Assembly: GCA_002314055.1 (NCBI GenBank)
Contig: DCBP01000038.1
Span: forward strand, 1 to 53,130
Source: Prevotella sp. UBA1104
GTDB lineage: Bacteria > Bacteroidota > Bacteroidia > Bacteroidales > Bacteroidaceae
DNA length: 53,130 bases
Reading direction: 5' to 3'
In this document: in pieces, positions 1 through 10,700 of the stretch
Position numbering within the stretch: position 1 is the stretch's first letter
Layout: each line of letters opens with the position of its first letter
Notes under the pieces: generated by a model
The model's input: the letters and a program-made list of their open reading frames with translations, nothing else
Database searches by the model: none
Told to the model about the DNA's origin: nothing
Position numbers and translations under genes: made by a program

Positions 1-42
1 AAAAAATGAATAATTTCATTTTATTCTCCTCTCAGTTTGCTT

Positions 43-50
43 TATCTTTG
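43..50 (+). promoter_or_regulatory. Bacteroidota -7 promoter element
   Basis: TATCTTTG matches the Bacteroidota -7 consensus TAnnTTTG. It lies about 29 bases before the ATG chosen for the first gene, so the transcript would have a short leader. No clear -33 TTTG is visible in the few bases upstream. Confidence 0.6.
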
Positions 51-78
51 CATTAAAGAATATTCATTGGTAATTGAG

Positions 79-1062
79 ATGAAAAATATAAGATGGGGAT
101 TTATAGGTTGTGGCGAGGTCGTGAATATGAAATCCGGACCTGCGTTTAGCGAAATTGACGGCTCTGAAGTTGTTGCCGTAATGAGCCGTACTGCTGATAA
201 GGCACGGTCTTATGCCGAACAACACGGAATAAAGAAATGGTATACAGATGCACAGGAGCTTATAGATGATCCGAACGTGAACGCTATATATATCGCTACA
301 CCTCCGGCTAGTCATGCGACATATGCTATCATGGCAATGTATGCCGGAAAACCAGTATACGTAGAGAAGCCTTTGGCAGCCAGCTATGACGACTGTGCAA
401 GAATAAACCGCGTCAGCGAACAAACCGGCATCCCATGTTTCGTTGCATACTATCGCCGGTGTCTGCCGTATTTCAACAAGGTTAAGAATATCATAGAGAG
501 TGGCGAAATTGGAAAAATAATAAATGTGCAGGTGAGATACTCAAGTCCGGCTCGCCCATTTGATTCCCTCAAGGGCGACGAAAGGCCTTGGCGCATTATA
601 CCAGAGATTGCCGGAGGCGGATATTTTTATGATATGGCTCCGCATCAGCTCGATTTGCTTCAGGATCTGTTTGGTGTTATCGTTGAGGCAAACGGAATAT
701 GTGCCAATAGAGGCGGACTATACGAGGCAGAAGATAGTGTGAGCGCTTGTTTCCGCTTTGAAAACGGACTACCGGGAAGTGGATCATGGTGCTTCGTAGG
801 GCACGAATCTGCACGCGAAGACCGTATAGAGATTATCGGCGACAAAGGAGCTATGAGCTTTTCCGTATTCAGCTATTCTCCGATAAGGCTCGTAACGAGT
901 ATAGGAAAGTCAAATATCACGGTTACAAATCCTACATACGTACAGAAGCCACTGATTAAGGCTGTTGTGGAAGATTTGCAGGGTAAGGGAAAATGTTCAT
1001 GCACGAGCATTTCGGCAACTCCCGTGAATTGGGTAATGGACAGAATTCTCGGAAAGTTCTAA
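79..1062 (+). CDS. Gfo/Idh/MocA family oxidoreductase
   Basis: NAD(P)-dependent sugar-type oxidoreductase of 327 aa, expected in the cytoplasm. The N-terminus is a Rossmann fold (GFIGCGEV at residues 7-14), followed by the family EKP motif (EKPLA, 96-100) and the conserved Asp/His pair of the C-terminal domain (D186 and H190 in DMAPHQ). The substrate cannot be read from the sequence. The frame is open from 37, but that ATG lies upstream of the likely transcription start (-7 box at 43-50), and translation from 79 gives the normal family N-terminus. It is first in a same-strand run with the DUF4421, DUF1460 and NhaC genes (gaps of 31, 24 and 67 bases). Confidence 0.9.
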   Translation: MKNIRWGFIGCGEVVNMKSGPAFSEIDGSEVVAVMSRTADKARSYAEQHGIKKWYTDAQELIDDPNVNAIYIATPPASHATYAIMAMYAGKPVYVEKPLAASYDDCARINRVSEQTGIPCFVAYYRRCLPYFNKVKNIIESGEIGKIINVQVRYSSPARPFDSLKGDERPWRIIPEIAGGGYFYDMAPHQLDLLQDLFGVIVEANGICANRGGLYEAEDSVSACFRFENGLPGSGSWCFVGHESAREDRIEIIGDKGAMSFSVFSYSPIRLVTSIGKSNITVTNPTYVQKPLIKAVVEDLQGKGKCSCTSISATPVNWVMDRILGKF

Positions 1063-1093
1063 TCCCCGTATCATTTTTTTATTTTGCGACAGA

Positions 1094-2290
1094 ATGAAAA
1101 CCGTTATACGCACAATACTTGCATTCTTTATTATTAACCTCTTCACGATAGCCGGACGGGCTCAAACACAAAAGGATACAACTCTAACTTTTGTGGTTGG
1201 CCGCTCTACGGACAGTATTGTTGTAGACAACGACAAAGAAGCTGTTAAGCCTAATAAAAAAAGCGATTTATTACATTCCATCGGCAGGGTATTCACTAAA
1301 GTGTTTCGGGGATTTAATGATATTGACACGGACTATATCGAGCCTCAACATTACAACTATACTGTAATGCTGCAGAATACATATACGTATGAGGCGTACA
1401 TCATAAACAGCAAGTCGGGACAGTCGTTTGCCTTTGCCCCGAAACCGGGAATCAAGGTAGGACCTTATGTAGGATGGCGGTGGATATTCCTGGGATATAC
1501 CCTCGATGTGAAACATATAAACAGTAGCAATAAGAAAACTGAATTTGACCTTAGTCTCTACAGTTCAATGCTCGGAATCGATTTGTATTACCGTAAGACT
1601 GGCAATGACTACCGCATCACTAAAGTGCGACTTGGAGACAACATTAATACTGATAAACTTATAGGAATGCCCTTCGGGGGATTGTCTGTGGGGATAAAAG
1701 GCTTTGACCTCTATTATATATTCAACCACAAGAAGTTTTCTTATCCAGCAGCTTTCAGCCAAAGCACAAGACAGAAGAAAAGTTGCGGTTCGCTGTTGAC
1801 AGGTATTGGATATACAAGCCATTCGCTATCGCTTGACTATGACGCATTAAAGAATCTCGTTGCAGGCATAGGAAACACAGGTTCGGAAAATGCTGACGGC
1901 ATTACACTAAACGAGGATTTTAAATTCAACAATGTAAAATACCAGTCGTATTCAGCCTCTGTAGGATATGCCTACAATTGGGTTTTTCTTCGCAACTGTC
2001 TGTTCTCGGCATCACTGTCGGCAGCTGTGGCATATAAGAACACGAAGGCTGACGTAATGAAGTATGGCAAGTCATTTGAAGATTTCAACTTTAAAAATTT
2101 TAATTTCGATGGTATCGGGCGCTTCGGTGTGGTATGGAACAACGACACATGGTATGCCGGTGCAAATACAGTTTTGCATACCTACAATTATAAAAAAAGC
2201 CGTTTCTCTTCGAGCAGCTATTTCGGCTCGCTTAATATCTATGTCGGACTTAACTTCGGAATGAAGAGAGAGTATAAGAAAAAGAAGTAA
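1094..2290 (+). CDS. DUF4421 family outer-membrane protein
   Basis: Protein of 398 aa with a cleavable signal peptide (hydrophobic residues 4-22, cleavage near GRAQ). A polar linker is followed from about residue 85 by alternating Tyr/Phe-rich segments typical of an outer-membrane beta-barrel. The pattern, including the GPYVGWRWIFLGY stretch near residue 122, matches DUF4421, a Bacteroidota family with no assigned reaction. It starts 31 bases after the oxidoreductase and ends 24 bases before the DUF1460 gene, so the three are probably cotranscribed. Family assignment is from recall; the function is unknown. Confidence 0.82.
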   Translation: MKTVIRTILAFFIINLFTIAGRAQTQKDTTLTFVVGRSTDSIVVDNDKEAVKPNKKSDLLHSIGRVFTKVFRGFNDIDTDYIEPQHYNYTVMLQNTYTYEAYIINSKSGQSFAFAPKPGIKVGPYVGWRWIFLGYTLDVKHINSSNKKTEFDLSLYSSMLGIDLYYRKTGNDYRITKVRLGDNINTDKLIGMPFGGLSVGIKGFDLYYIFNHKKFSYPAAFSQSTRQKKSCGSLLTGIGYTSHSLSLDYDALKNLVAGIGNTGSENADGITLNEDFKFNNVKYQSYSASVGYAYNWVFLRNCLFSASLSAAVAYKNTKADVMKYGKSFEDFNFKNFNFDGIGRFGVVWNNDTWYAGANTVLHTYNYKKSRFSSSSYFGSLNIYVGLNFGMKREYKKKK

Positions 2291-2314
2291 AATATAATAT
2301 ATTAGTTATTTATC

Positions 2315-3166
2315 ATGATAAAAAAAATAATTCTTGCAGCTTTTCTCGCATTTGCAACATTTATAGCCAATGCTATGCAATATACTAAAGGCGACAGCAT
2401 AAAGGTGGTACGCTTACTAAAGGAAGCCAAGGAGAAGCGACTTACATCCAGACAGGAATGTGTACAGTTTTTTACACGCCAGTTTTTCGGCATCCCCTAT
2501 GTAGCAAGCACTCTCGAGGTAAACAAAAAAGAAGAACTCATCATAAACTTACATCAGCTTGATTGTACCACCTATGTGGAGAATGTTGTGGCATTGACGT
2601 TGTGCGCCTCCAAAGGCAAGAGCTCTTTTGCAGATTTCTGTCATTATCTTCAGCTTATACGCTACAGGAAAGGGTGTGCAGTAAGTTATCCTGCCAGATT
2701 ACATTATTTTACAGACTGGATAAACGACAATGTTACTGCAGGAATATGCACGGACATCAAGGCTCCTAATCCTCCGTTTACTTCCATACAGAAGATTTTT
2801 GTAAATTTCATGTCCACCCATACTGACAAATATCCTATGTTACATGGTAACGCAAAGGCGATAAAGGAAATATCGAAGGTAGAACGCAATCTCAACGGCA
2901 AGACTTACAGATATATTCCTAAAGCTGGTATCAACAACTCAAAACTCTTGCGGCGGACAATCCACAATGGTGACATTATCGTTATACTGACTAACAAGAA
3001 GGGACTCGACACTCAGCATCTTGGCTTCGCACAATGGCGTAGCGACGGACTGCATCTCGTTAATGCTTCGTCTATACATAAAAAGGTTGTAGAGGAACCT
3101 ATGTTGCTATATACATATCTACAGAAACATAAGTCTATGACTGGAATAAGAATTGTCAGACTATAA
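2315..3166 (+). CDS. DUF1460 family N-acetylmuramoyl-L-alanine amidase-like protein
   Basis: Exported protein of 283 aa with a signal peptide (residues 1-20, ending IANA). The body fits DUF1460, an NlpC/P60-like cysteine hydrolase family in which characterised members cut the bond between N-acetylmuramic acid and L-alanine in peptidoglycan fragments. The expected catalytic Cys is C84 in LDCTTYVEN and the His is H235 in TQHLGFAQW. In the envelope it would recycle or remodel peptidoglycan. It sits directly after a DUF4421 barrel and 67 bases before an antiporter gene. Enzymatic activity is inferred from the family. Confidence 0.85.
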   Translation: MIKKIILAAFLAFATFIANAMQYTKGDSIKVVRLLKEAKEKRLTSRQECVQFFTRQFFGIPYVASTLEVNKKEELIINLHQLDCTTYVENVVALTLCASKGKSSFADFCHYLQLIRYRKGCAVSYPARLHYFTDWINDNVTAGICTDIKAPNPPFTSIQKIFVNFMSTHTDKYPMLHGNAKAIKEISKVERNLNGKTYRYIPKAGINNSKLLRRTIHNGDIIVILTNKKGLDTQHLGFAQWRSDGLHLVNASSIHKKVVEEPMLLYTYLQKHKSMTGIRIVRL

Positions 3167-3233
3167 TTTTTTAAACGGAACAACAAGCTGAGACTATCAA
3201 CAAACGCATACAATTCAAAATAGAGAAAATATT

Positions 3234-4676
3234 ATGAAGAATAAAGCCTTAAAACACATACTCTCGATTGCTCCTGTTATATTCCTTGTAGCATTACTTG
3301 CTATCGTAATTAGGATATATGGCATCGATGCATTATCAGGAGCCAGTCAGCTGGTCTTGATTCTCTCTACAGGTATTGCGGTGCTTATTGCCATCAGTTT
3401 CTTCAAAGTAAGATGGAAAACAATAGAAAATGAGATTAACAGGGCAATTGGCAGCATCGGTTCACCAATTGTTATACTCATGCTTATCGGATTACTTTCA
3501 GGAACATGGATGGCGAGTGGAGTTGTACCTACACTGATATACTATGGCATACAAACTATAAATCAGCACGTGTTTCTGATATCATGTTGCATTATAAGTG
3601 CTGTAGTATCGGTAATGACAGGTAGTTCGTGGACAACGGTGGCAACTATCGGAATTGCACTTATGGGGATTGGCAAGGCTGAGGGGTTCAGCGACGGATG
3701 GATAGCTGGCGCAATATTGTCTGGTGCGTACTTCGGAGATAAGATGTCGCCATTGTCTGATACTACAGTACTTGCCTCATCCCTTTGCGGAACTCCGCTC
3801 TTTGAACATATTCGATATATGATTATTACTACTGTGCCGGCATTTATTATCACACTCATTATATTCCTGTCGGCAGGATTTTTCGTGCATCCCGAAGCAG
3901 ATATTGACACTACGATGTTTACGGCAGCCTTGTCCGGTAAATACAACATTACGCTGTGGGTGTGTTTAGTACCTATTATAACGGGCTGGATGATTTACAA
4001 GAAGATACCGGCTATCGTTGTTCTCTTCGTCTCGTCAATGATAGCGGCGATATTTGCCGTTATATTCCAGCCCTCGGTATTGACGGAGATTGCGGGGACA
4101 AGGGATATAAGTGTCGTAAATCTGTTTAAGGGTGCCATGCAGTGTGGTTTCGGTAGGGCTGAGGTAAGTTGTGGATATGCTCCAGTCGACGAACTGCTTG
4201 CTACAAACGGAATGACAGGGATGCTAAAAACAGTGTGGATAATTCTTTGTGCAATATGTTTTGGAGGAGTAATGAAGGCGAGCGGCATGCTCGAGAACAT
4301 CGTGCGGCTGATTATCCCAATGACGAAGACTCGTGTGGGACTGGTTTCATCTACAGTATTCTCTGGAATATTTTTCAATGCTACAGCCGCAGACCAATTC
4401 CTGTCTATAATGCTCAATGCCAGTATGTTCAAGGAGATATACAGTAAGGAGGGATATGAGCCGAGGCTTCTGAGTCGCAGTATAGAAGACTCAAGTACTG
4501 TAACCTCAGTTCTCATACCATGGAGCACATGCGGAATGACCCAAGCTACGGTCCTCAATGTGCCAACGCTGACCTATTTGCCTTATTGCTTCTTTAATAT
4601 CCTTGCTCCAGTAACAAGTATTATCATCGCCTCAATTGGATACAGAATATACAGAAAGGGAGTTTGTCAAGTATAA
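3234..4676 (+). CDS. nhaC: Na+/H+ antiporter, NhaC family
   Basis: Inner-membrane protein of 480 aa with about a dozen hydrophobic segments. It exchanges cytoplasmic Na+ for external H+ and supports pH and sodium homeostasis. The conserved core is visible in the segments SGTWMASGVVPTLIYYG, MTGSSWTTVATIG and FGDKMSPLSDTTVLASS, which are characteristic of the NhaC branch (some relatives carry malate/lactate instead). It is last in the plus-strand run that begins with the oxidoreductase gene and converges on addB. A sodium pump of the Rnf type is encoded 11 kb away, which fits a sodium-based energy budget, though no regulatory link is visible. Confidence 0.88.
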   Translation: MKNKALKHILSIAPVIFLVALLAIVIRIYGIDALSGASQLVLILSTGIAVLIAISFFKVRWKTIENEINRAIGSIGSPIVILMLIGLLSGTWMASGVVPTLIYYGIQTINQHVFLISCCIISAVVSVMTGSSWTTVATIGIALMGIGKAEGFSDGWIAGAILSGAYFGDKMSPLSDTTVLASSLCGTPLFEHIRYMIITTVPAFIITLIIFLSAGFFVHPEADIDTTMFTAALSGKYNITLWVCLVPIITGWMIYKKIPAIVVLFVSSMIAAIFAVIFQPSVLTEIAGTRDISVVNLFKGAMQCGFGRAEVSCGYAPVDELLATNGMTGMLKTVWIILCAICFGGVMKASGMLENIVRLIIPMTKTRVGLVSSTVFSGIFFNATAADQFLSIMLNASMFKEIYSKEGYEPRLLSRSIEDSSTVTSVLIPWSTCGMTQATVLNVPTLTYLPYCFFNILAPVTSIIIASIGYRIYRKGVCQV

Positions 4677-4683
4677 AAACATT

Positions 4684-4761
4684 ATGAATAATAAATATAT
4701 TTTTCTATTGCTTGGCATAATTTCCTGTCAGGAAAAAGCTCAAGTGTTTAGTGGTGATTTC
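4684..4761 (+). pseudogene. Possible remnant of a small lipoprotein gene
   Basis: A 25-codon ORF starts 8 bases after nhaC and begins MNNKYIFLLLGIISC, a signal-peptide-like start with a Cys in lipoprotein position. It stops at codon 26. Shifting the frame just before the stop continues as LVVISNAESVRDINNLVTNG, which looks protein-like and runs to about 4809 where it meets addB. This suggests a gene broken by a frameshift and truncated by the convergent gene. No family is recognised, and chance is a real alternative. Confidence 0.25.
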
Positions 4762-4808
4762 TAATGCTGAATCTGTGAGAGATATTAATAATTTAGTGAC
4801 TAACGGTA

Positions 4809-7661
4809 TTAAAATGATTTTCCACACAGCACACTATATGGACATGTGCGACAGCGGTTATTGTCGTCTGTCGGAATAAAAGAGATATCTGGTGAGTAGA
4901 TCTCTGCAATTAAAGATTTCAACCGAGACTCGTAGTCCGCTGCATATTCCTGGATATCCTTTACTTTTTGTTTACCTATAATTATCGTCGGATCGTATTT
5001 ATCCCCAAATGTACGCTGGATAAACAATAGAGCCGGGCTTACAGGTGATGATGCCGGATTGATCTCTTTATTGTTCCTTACAATCATAGAATACAGCATG
5101 GACTGAAGATAATAATCCGGATGTTTATCACCGCCAAACTCTGACGGGTTGAAAATATCATCTATTGATGCTGGTGTGCGCACGATATCCTTGGCACCGG
5201 TCTTGTAGTCTATCACTCGTATGCATCTGCGTCCCGTTTCTGCATCCGTTATAACATCCAGACGGTCTATGCTGCCACCAACCCTTATTTTTCGCTTTAT
5301 GTTATCAGTGGAGTGTATTTCTGCAGTCATATATACGCTCCGTTCCAATCCGAGGATGCAGAATGGTGTCAACAACTTGTCAATCTCAAGCAAATGAGTA
5401 ACATAGCGGATTATTACTTCACGGTTTATAAGCTGCATTCCGCTGTAGTTGATCTTTCTCCATCTTCTCTCATCATCACCATATATTTCACGTTGAAACA
5501 TACGGTCTACTATGCGCTGAATATTGCTTTTCTCCATTAGCCTGGATATTTTTTCAGCTGTAACCATCTTTCCTGTCAGACAAGAATCTCGGTATATCTC
5601 CTCACATACATGATGGAATACATTACCGAAAGCCCGGCTCGTAAGTCCTTCATCCAGGTCTTCGTCTGGTTCATGAATGTCGCATATATAATTATAATAG
5701 AATTGCAACGGACAGCGCATATACTTGTTTATTGCCGTTGGAGACAGGCTTTTCATCTCGTATAGTTTATTCATAACGCTTTCTGTTTTTTCTACTGCAG
5801 CGGCTGTTGTATGACGTATATTCTGTCCGGAATGTAAGGTCTTTAGATGTATCTTATGATTGCTTTCGACCATCAGTTGCAGCATAAACCGGCTCATCTC
5901 GCCACGGTTGCCGTTTTCTGTTGAGGTATTATACAATATCGTAACGTCTTTAGCCCGTTGCAGAAGACGGTAGAAATAATAAGAAAAGATACTAACTTTA
6001 TTGTCTACAGTCGTTAACCCATACGCCTTGCGGATGGAATAGGGGATAAACGAAGAGTCTCGAATGTCTTTAGGCATGTTTCCCTCATTGCAAGACAGAA
6101 TTAAGACATGGTCGAAATCAAGATTGCGGGTTTCCAAAACTCCCATTACCTGGATGCCAATTGCCGGTTCACCATGGAAAGGGATACTCGTGGAGGTGAT
6201 AAGTTGTTTGATAAGCTTCTGAAGAGTTATCATGTCAATGTTAAGATCACCATCCTTGATTAGTTCCAATAATCTGTTGGCTATTGTGTACATCTTGAAA
6301 ATAGACTCTTGATAGAGCGGTGAATCGTCCTTACTGACTATAATGGTCAGAACACGTACAATAAGCATGAGCAAGTCAATATTATCTACAGCATTTTTAA
6401 ATAGCAGATTGAGATTTTCATCGACTGCCAGTTCGGCGACAGTAGGGTATGCATTCTTTTCAGAACGCAAGCGGGACAACAGTTCATGGCTGGCAGATGA
6501 TAGCCGCTCGGAATAGGGATGGCTCAGCACTGACTTTATATAAGAGAAGCGGTAACCTCCGTCTTGTCTCATACCCGTGATATGGAGGTCGAGTATTTGG
6601 GATACAAAAGAGGCTATCGGGGTTTGGGAGAGAGGATATCCAGTTGTTATATTTATATTTTCCACTTCCGTTGGGATACAGTGGACTACAGACTGGAGTA
6701 TTCCCTCATCACACATTACGATAGAAGTGCGCTTTCCGTCTTTATATCTGTCATTTTCCCGCAGCCAAGTGTCCACGTATCTGGCCTGTATGTTTTCGGT
6801 CTTTGCCTTTACGAAAGTTATATTCTTTTCCTTCTTGAAATTATCAAATATCTCTTGACGTTTCTCTTGAGGGAAAGAGTCTCCAAAGATTTTGATATAA
6901 TTGGAGATATATCTGCCGGCTTCCTTGTTTGCATAGTAATAGTCGTAATCCCAGTAGAAATCTGCCTTTCCTTCACTTTTGACATTAGAGAACAATGATC
7001 TTTCAACGCTCTGCAGCATATTAAAACCTATAAACAGATATTTGTCGAACTCGGTCTTCATTAAACTGTTCTCTACCACATCACGGTATAACATACCTTC
7101 ATATGCGATACCGGCAGAACGAAGTCTTTGGCGATAATCATGGTAGATATAACCAAGCTTGTTCCATAATGAGAGAAAGAGTTCCTTTAGCTTTGTGTTG
7201 TGTCCGTCAGTAAAGTTGCTGAAAAACGTTTTCAGTATTTCCTTTTGCTCGTCATTGATATAGGATATATCGTCAAGCTCATGTAGGTCTGCGATATTGG
7301 AAAATACTTTATCTGCATCTGCCATATTCTTATCTACATCATCGAAGTCGCTTATCAGTAGACGCCCCCAGTCGTAGAAATGATCTAAGGTCTCGTCTTT
7401 GCCGGTTATCTCGATGTAGCTTTTGTATAATTCGCATACGAGTTTTATCGGATCGCCAACTGCGAGATCTGAATATTTGCGGAATAATTCACTAATTGTC
7501 AGATATGTAGGTGCCCAAACCGGCTTGTCTGCATATTTTGCCAACTCTTCGTTCAAAAATAATGCAGCTCGCTTGTTTGGAAATACTATTGCTATATGCG
7601 ATAGGTCTGTACCGTGCTTGTCTATTATGTCGGTAGCTATATAGTGAAAGAATGAATTCAT
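4809..7661 (-). CDS. addB: AddB-like PD-(D/E)XK nuclease of the double-strand break repair complex
   Basis: Protein of 950 aa, the nuclease/helicase-fold partner of AddA. AddAB resects DNA double-strand ends for RecA-dependent repair. The C-terminal nuclease carries GGSIDRLDV and VIDYKTG, the Asp and Asp-x-Lys of the PD-(D/E)XK core. An iron-sulfur staple is indicated by a first Cys in the CPLQFYYNY segment and three more in CRTCPYSVLC at the extreme C-terminus, as in AddB. The N-terminal half has a degenerate helicase fold (IAIVFPNKRAA) without a Walker A motif, also as in AddB. It lies 57 bases after addA in the same direction. Bacteroidota AddB proteins diverge strongly from the Bacillus protein, so the name rests on architecture and context. 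Confidence 0.85.
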   Translation of the reverse strand: MNSFFHYIATDIIDKHGTDLSHIAIVFPNKRAALFLNEELAKYADKPVWAPTYLTISELFRKYSDLAVGDPIKLVCELYKSYIEITGKDETLDHFYDWGRLLISDFDDVDKNMADADKVFSNIADLHELDDISYINDEQKEILKTFFSNFTDGHNTKLKELFLSLWNKLGYIYHDYRQRLRSAGIAYEGMLYRDVVENSLMKTEFDKYLFIGFNMLQSVERSLFSNVKSEGKADFYWDYDYYYANKEAGRYISNYIKIFGDSFPQEKRQEIFDNFKKEKNITFVKAKTENIQARYVDTWLRENDRYKDGKRTSIVMCDEGILQSVVHCIPTEVENINITTGYPLSQTPIASFVSQILDLHITGMRQDGGYRFSYIKSVLSHPYSERLSSASHELLSRLRSEKNAYPTVAELAVDENLNLLFKNAVDNIDLLMLIVRVLTIIVSKDDSPLYQESIFKMYTIANRLLELIKDGDLNIDMITLQKLIKQLITSTSIPFHGEPAIGIQVMGVLETRNLDFDHVLILSCNEGNMPKDIRDSSFIPYSIRKAYGLTTVDNKVSIFSYYFYRLLQRAKDVTILYNTSTENGNRGEMSRFMLQLMVESNHKIHLKTLHSGQNIRHTTAAAVEKTESVMNKLYEMKSLSPTAINKYMRCPLQFYYNYICDIHEPDEDLDEGLTSRAFGNVFHHVCEEIYRDSCLTGKMVTAEKISRLMEKSNIQRIVDRMFQREIYGDDERRWRKINYSGMQLINREVIIRYVTHLLEIDKLLTPFCILGLERSVYMTAEIHSTDNIKRKIRVGGSIDRLDVITDAETGRRCIRVIDYKTGAKDIVRTPASIDDIFNPSEFGGDKHPDYYLQSMLYSMIVRNNKEINPASSPVSPALLFIQRTFGDKYDPTIIIGKQKVKDIQEYAADYESRLKSLIAEIYSPDISFIPTDDNNRCRTCPYSVLCGKSF

Positions 7662-7718
7662 TTTATTATAGTTATAAGTGATATATATTATATTTAGTAT
7701 GGCTTACCATATTGTTTT

Positions 7719-10700
7719 TCAATTGCTTTCAATACTTACCTCATCAATCTTTTTATGCGTTACATACCAGATGTAGCCTTTCACTTCTATGTTCCACATG
7801 CTCTTGAGTAATTTCATGTATTCTTTTATTTGTTCGGAATATGAATCTTGCGGTTTGCCGAATTTAAAGTCTACAACTATAACATTGTTGCCATTGCGCA
7901 TTACTCTGTCTGGACGTCTCTCTTGCATCTCGCCAGTATTTGGATCTAAGCTCAATATGCTACATTCGTTATATAATGTCCAATGAGGCGAGAACCAGTC
8001 TGCTACGATAGAATTGGTATTTAGGTATTCATGCAAAAGGGCTTGTATCTTTTTTCTGTCAAGTCCTTCACCATATAATATACCTTCTGATTCATATTGA
8101 TTTAACACAGTATCGATATCAGCCGTTGTCTTTATATTTGAGAAAACGAGATGCAAGATGTTTCCAATTTTTATATAAGAGCTCTGCTTATTTTCATCGC
8201 CTTCTGCATTTTCAACAAAGTCCTTACTCTTATTGCTTTGACGGAATACAGCAGGAATCTTATGTGTTGAGATATTCACATTAAGTTCTGTATATCTTCT
8301 CATAAATATATTTGGGGACTCACTTTCCTCTTTTTTACTATCTCCAAGAAACTCACCATACTCAAAGGTGATTGGGGAGGATTTATCTTCCGGGTAATCT
8401 AATATAGAATCAGGGAGTTGTGTAGTAAGTTCGTCAAATGATGATTGCAGAAGCATAGAGCGAGACTGGTTGTCATCACGTTTGCCGAATATAAATAAAT
8501 TCTTACTTGCGCGGGTGAAGGCAACATACAGAAGATTTAGGTTGTCTATTGTATTTTGCATATGTTCCTGACGATAATCGGCAGAATAGATGGAATAGGA
8601 TAGACTCGGACTATAATTTATCGGGAAAAGCTGAACCTCGTTGTAGGGAGATTTCGAAGGATGACACCATATGTAATTGTCGCGATATTGCTCTTTGCGC
8701 CAATCACAGAACGGTATTATGACATTGTCAAATTCAAGTCCTTTACTCTTGTGTATACTAACAAGTTGTATTCCGTTTACGTCATCTGTTTGGATTTTCT
8801 TTGAGTGTATTGTTTCATCCCATTCCTTTATGAAGCCCTCAGCATCTGATGACATGTCATTAATGTAGCTGGATAAATTATCAAAGAATGCACAAACGTA
8901 TGCTCCCTCGTCTTTTATCTTATCAAGGCTGAATATCGACATCAATTCTTCACAAAGATCAAAGAGAGGTAATTTTATCAACTTGTCTATCCCTTCTGTA
9001 TAACTATTTGGCATTAAGTTATCTATATCTTGATTGCTCAATATTTCATTGATGCTATAATTCTTTCCGATTATATTTTGCTGATAACTTCGAATAAGTC
9101 CGACTTTAGTTACCATATCATCTGGGAAATATAGCAGGCGCAAGGCTGAAATGATTATATTTATTGCTGTTGAACTGTCCAGGCGGTATGCTTCATCGCT
9201 AACAATACTTATTTCAGGACGGTTCTTCATGAAATACTCTGCTATCATAGGAATATACTTGTTTGTTCGTACAAGTATGGCGATATTGGAAAGACTTACA
9301 TTTTTTTCTATTAAATAGTCGATTGTTTCTTCTATGCTATTGAGCGTATTTTCTATATAATCGTTATTACCCGACATAAGTTTTATTCTAACAAGTCCGG
9401 TTGTATCTTCTTTGTTTACTTTCTGGCATACATCTGCATATGCTGCACTTATCTTCTCCGCTAAAACTTCGTCGACTTGTGCTTCATTTAAAACTTCTAT
9501 TTTTGTCGCAATCTTGAAAAACTTATTATTAAAGTTTATGATATTGCGAGATGACCTAAAGTTACGTTGCAGCTTAAGTATATCAATTTTTTTGCCGGGA
9601 AAATATCTTTCTATATCGTTCAACAATTGCCAATCACCTGAGCGCCAACGATATATACTCTGTTTCACATCTCCGACAATCAAATTGTTCACGCCTTCAT
9701 CTTGTCTTGAGGAACTAATACATTCATTTAATAATATATGAAAATTTTTCCATTGGACTACACTTGTATCCTGGAATTCATCTATCATTATATGATGCAG
9801 CATCGTACCTATTTTCTCGAATATAAATGGAGAGTCGCTATCGCTTATCATAGTGTTGAGTAAATATTGGGTATCGCTTAGTAGAAAGCGATTTGCCTCT
9901 GAATTCATATCCCTGACTTTCCGCTCTATGTCGTTTAATAGTCTGAGATTATTCATATTACGGATTGTGGCATTTACCGACACTATTGTTTCTAAAGCTT
10001 TTGGACGTATTTCTTCCGCTTCCCTTAGAAGCGGAATAAGACAATCTTTGGCTAAATTGACTATTATGTCATGGCGCTTGTCTGTCTTTTTTGCCCATTC
10101 CTCAGCATTATTGAGGCATTTTTCCAATGTAGCGTTCTTCATGGTTTTGTCATCCAATTTTTCCCCCGTAAGTTTGTGAAAATAGCTTCCAATACCACGA
10201 TTACCATTTTTGAGGTCATTGGGCGAAAGTCCATTATCATTGAGAAGTTCAATAAAACGTTTTTGCTTGTCAAGAAGTGATTTCTTAGCTTCCTCTCTCA
10301 TTGAAATAAGGTGCTTGACATACCCCTCAATGAAGCCAATCTGGCTAAGTTTTTCTTTCAGACTATTACTGGCAAAACGATATTCATCATCGAAAATCAT
10401 TTTTCCAAAATTCTTTACAGAACGTATGATATTCCATCCTTTATTTTCGTCTATATTATCCATAATGAATGATAGTAGCCAAGAGAATAGGGGAGACTGA
10501 GAGTCAAGTTCGTCTATTAAAGCATCTACTGCTTGCTCTTCTATCTGTTTATCATTAAGTTCTATTCGTAGATTGGCTGACAAATCAAGCTCTTTTGCCA
10601 AATTGCGCAAAACACTCTGGAAGAATGTATCTATTGTTTCTACATGAAAATAGTCATAATTATGAATTAGCTGTGTTAGTGCGAGTTCTGACATTTTCCT

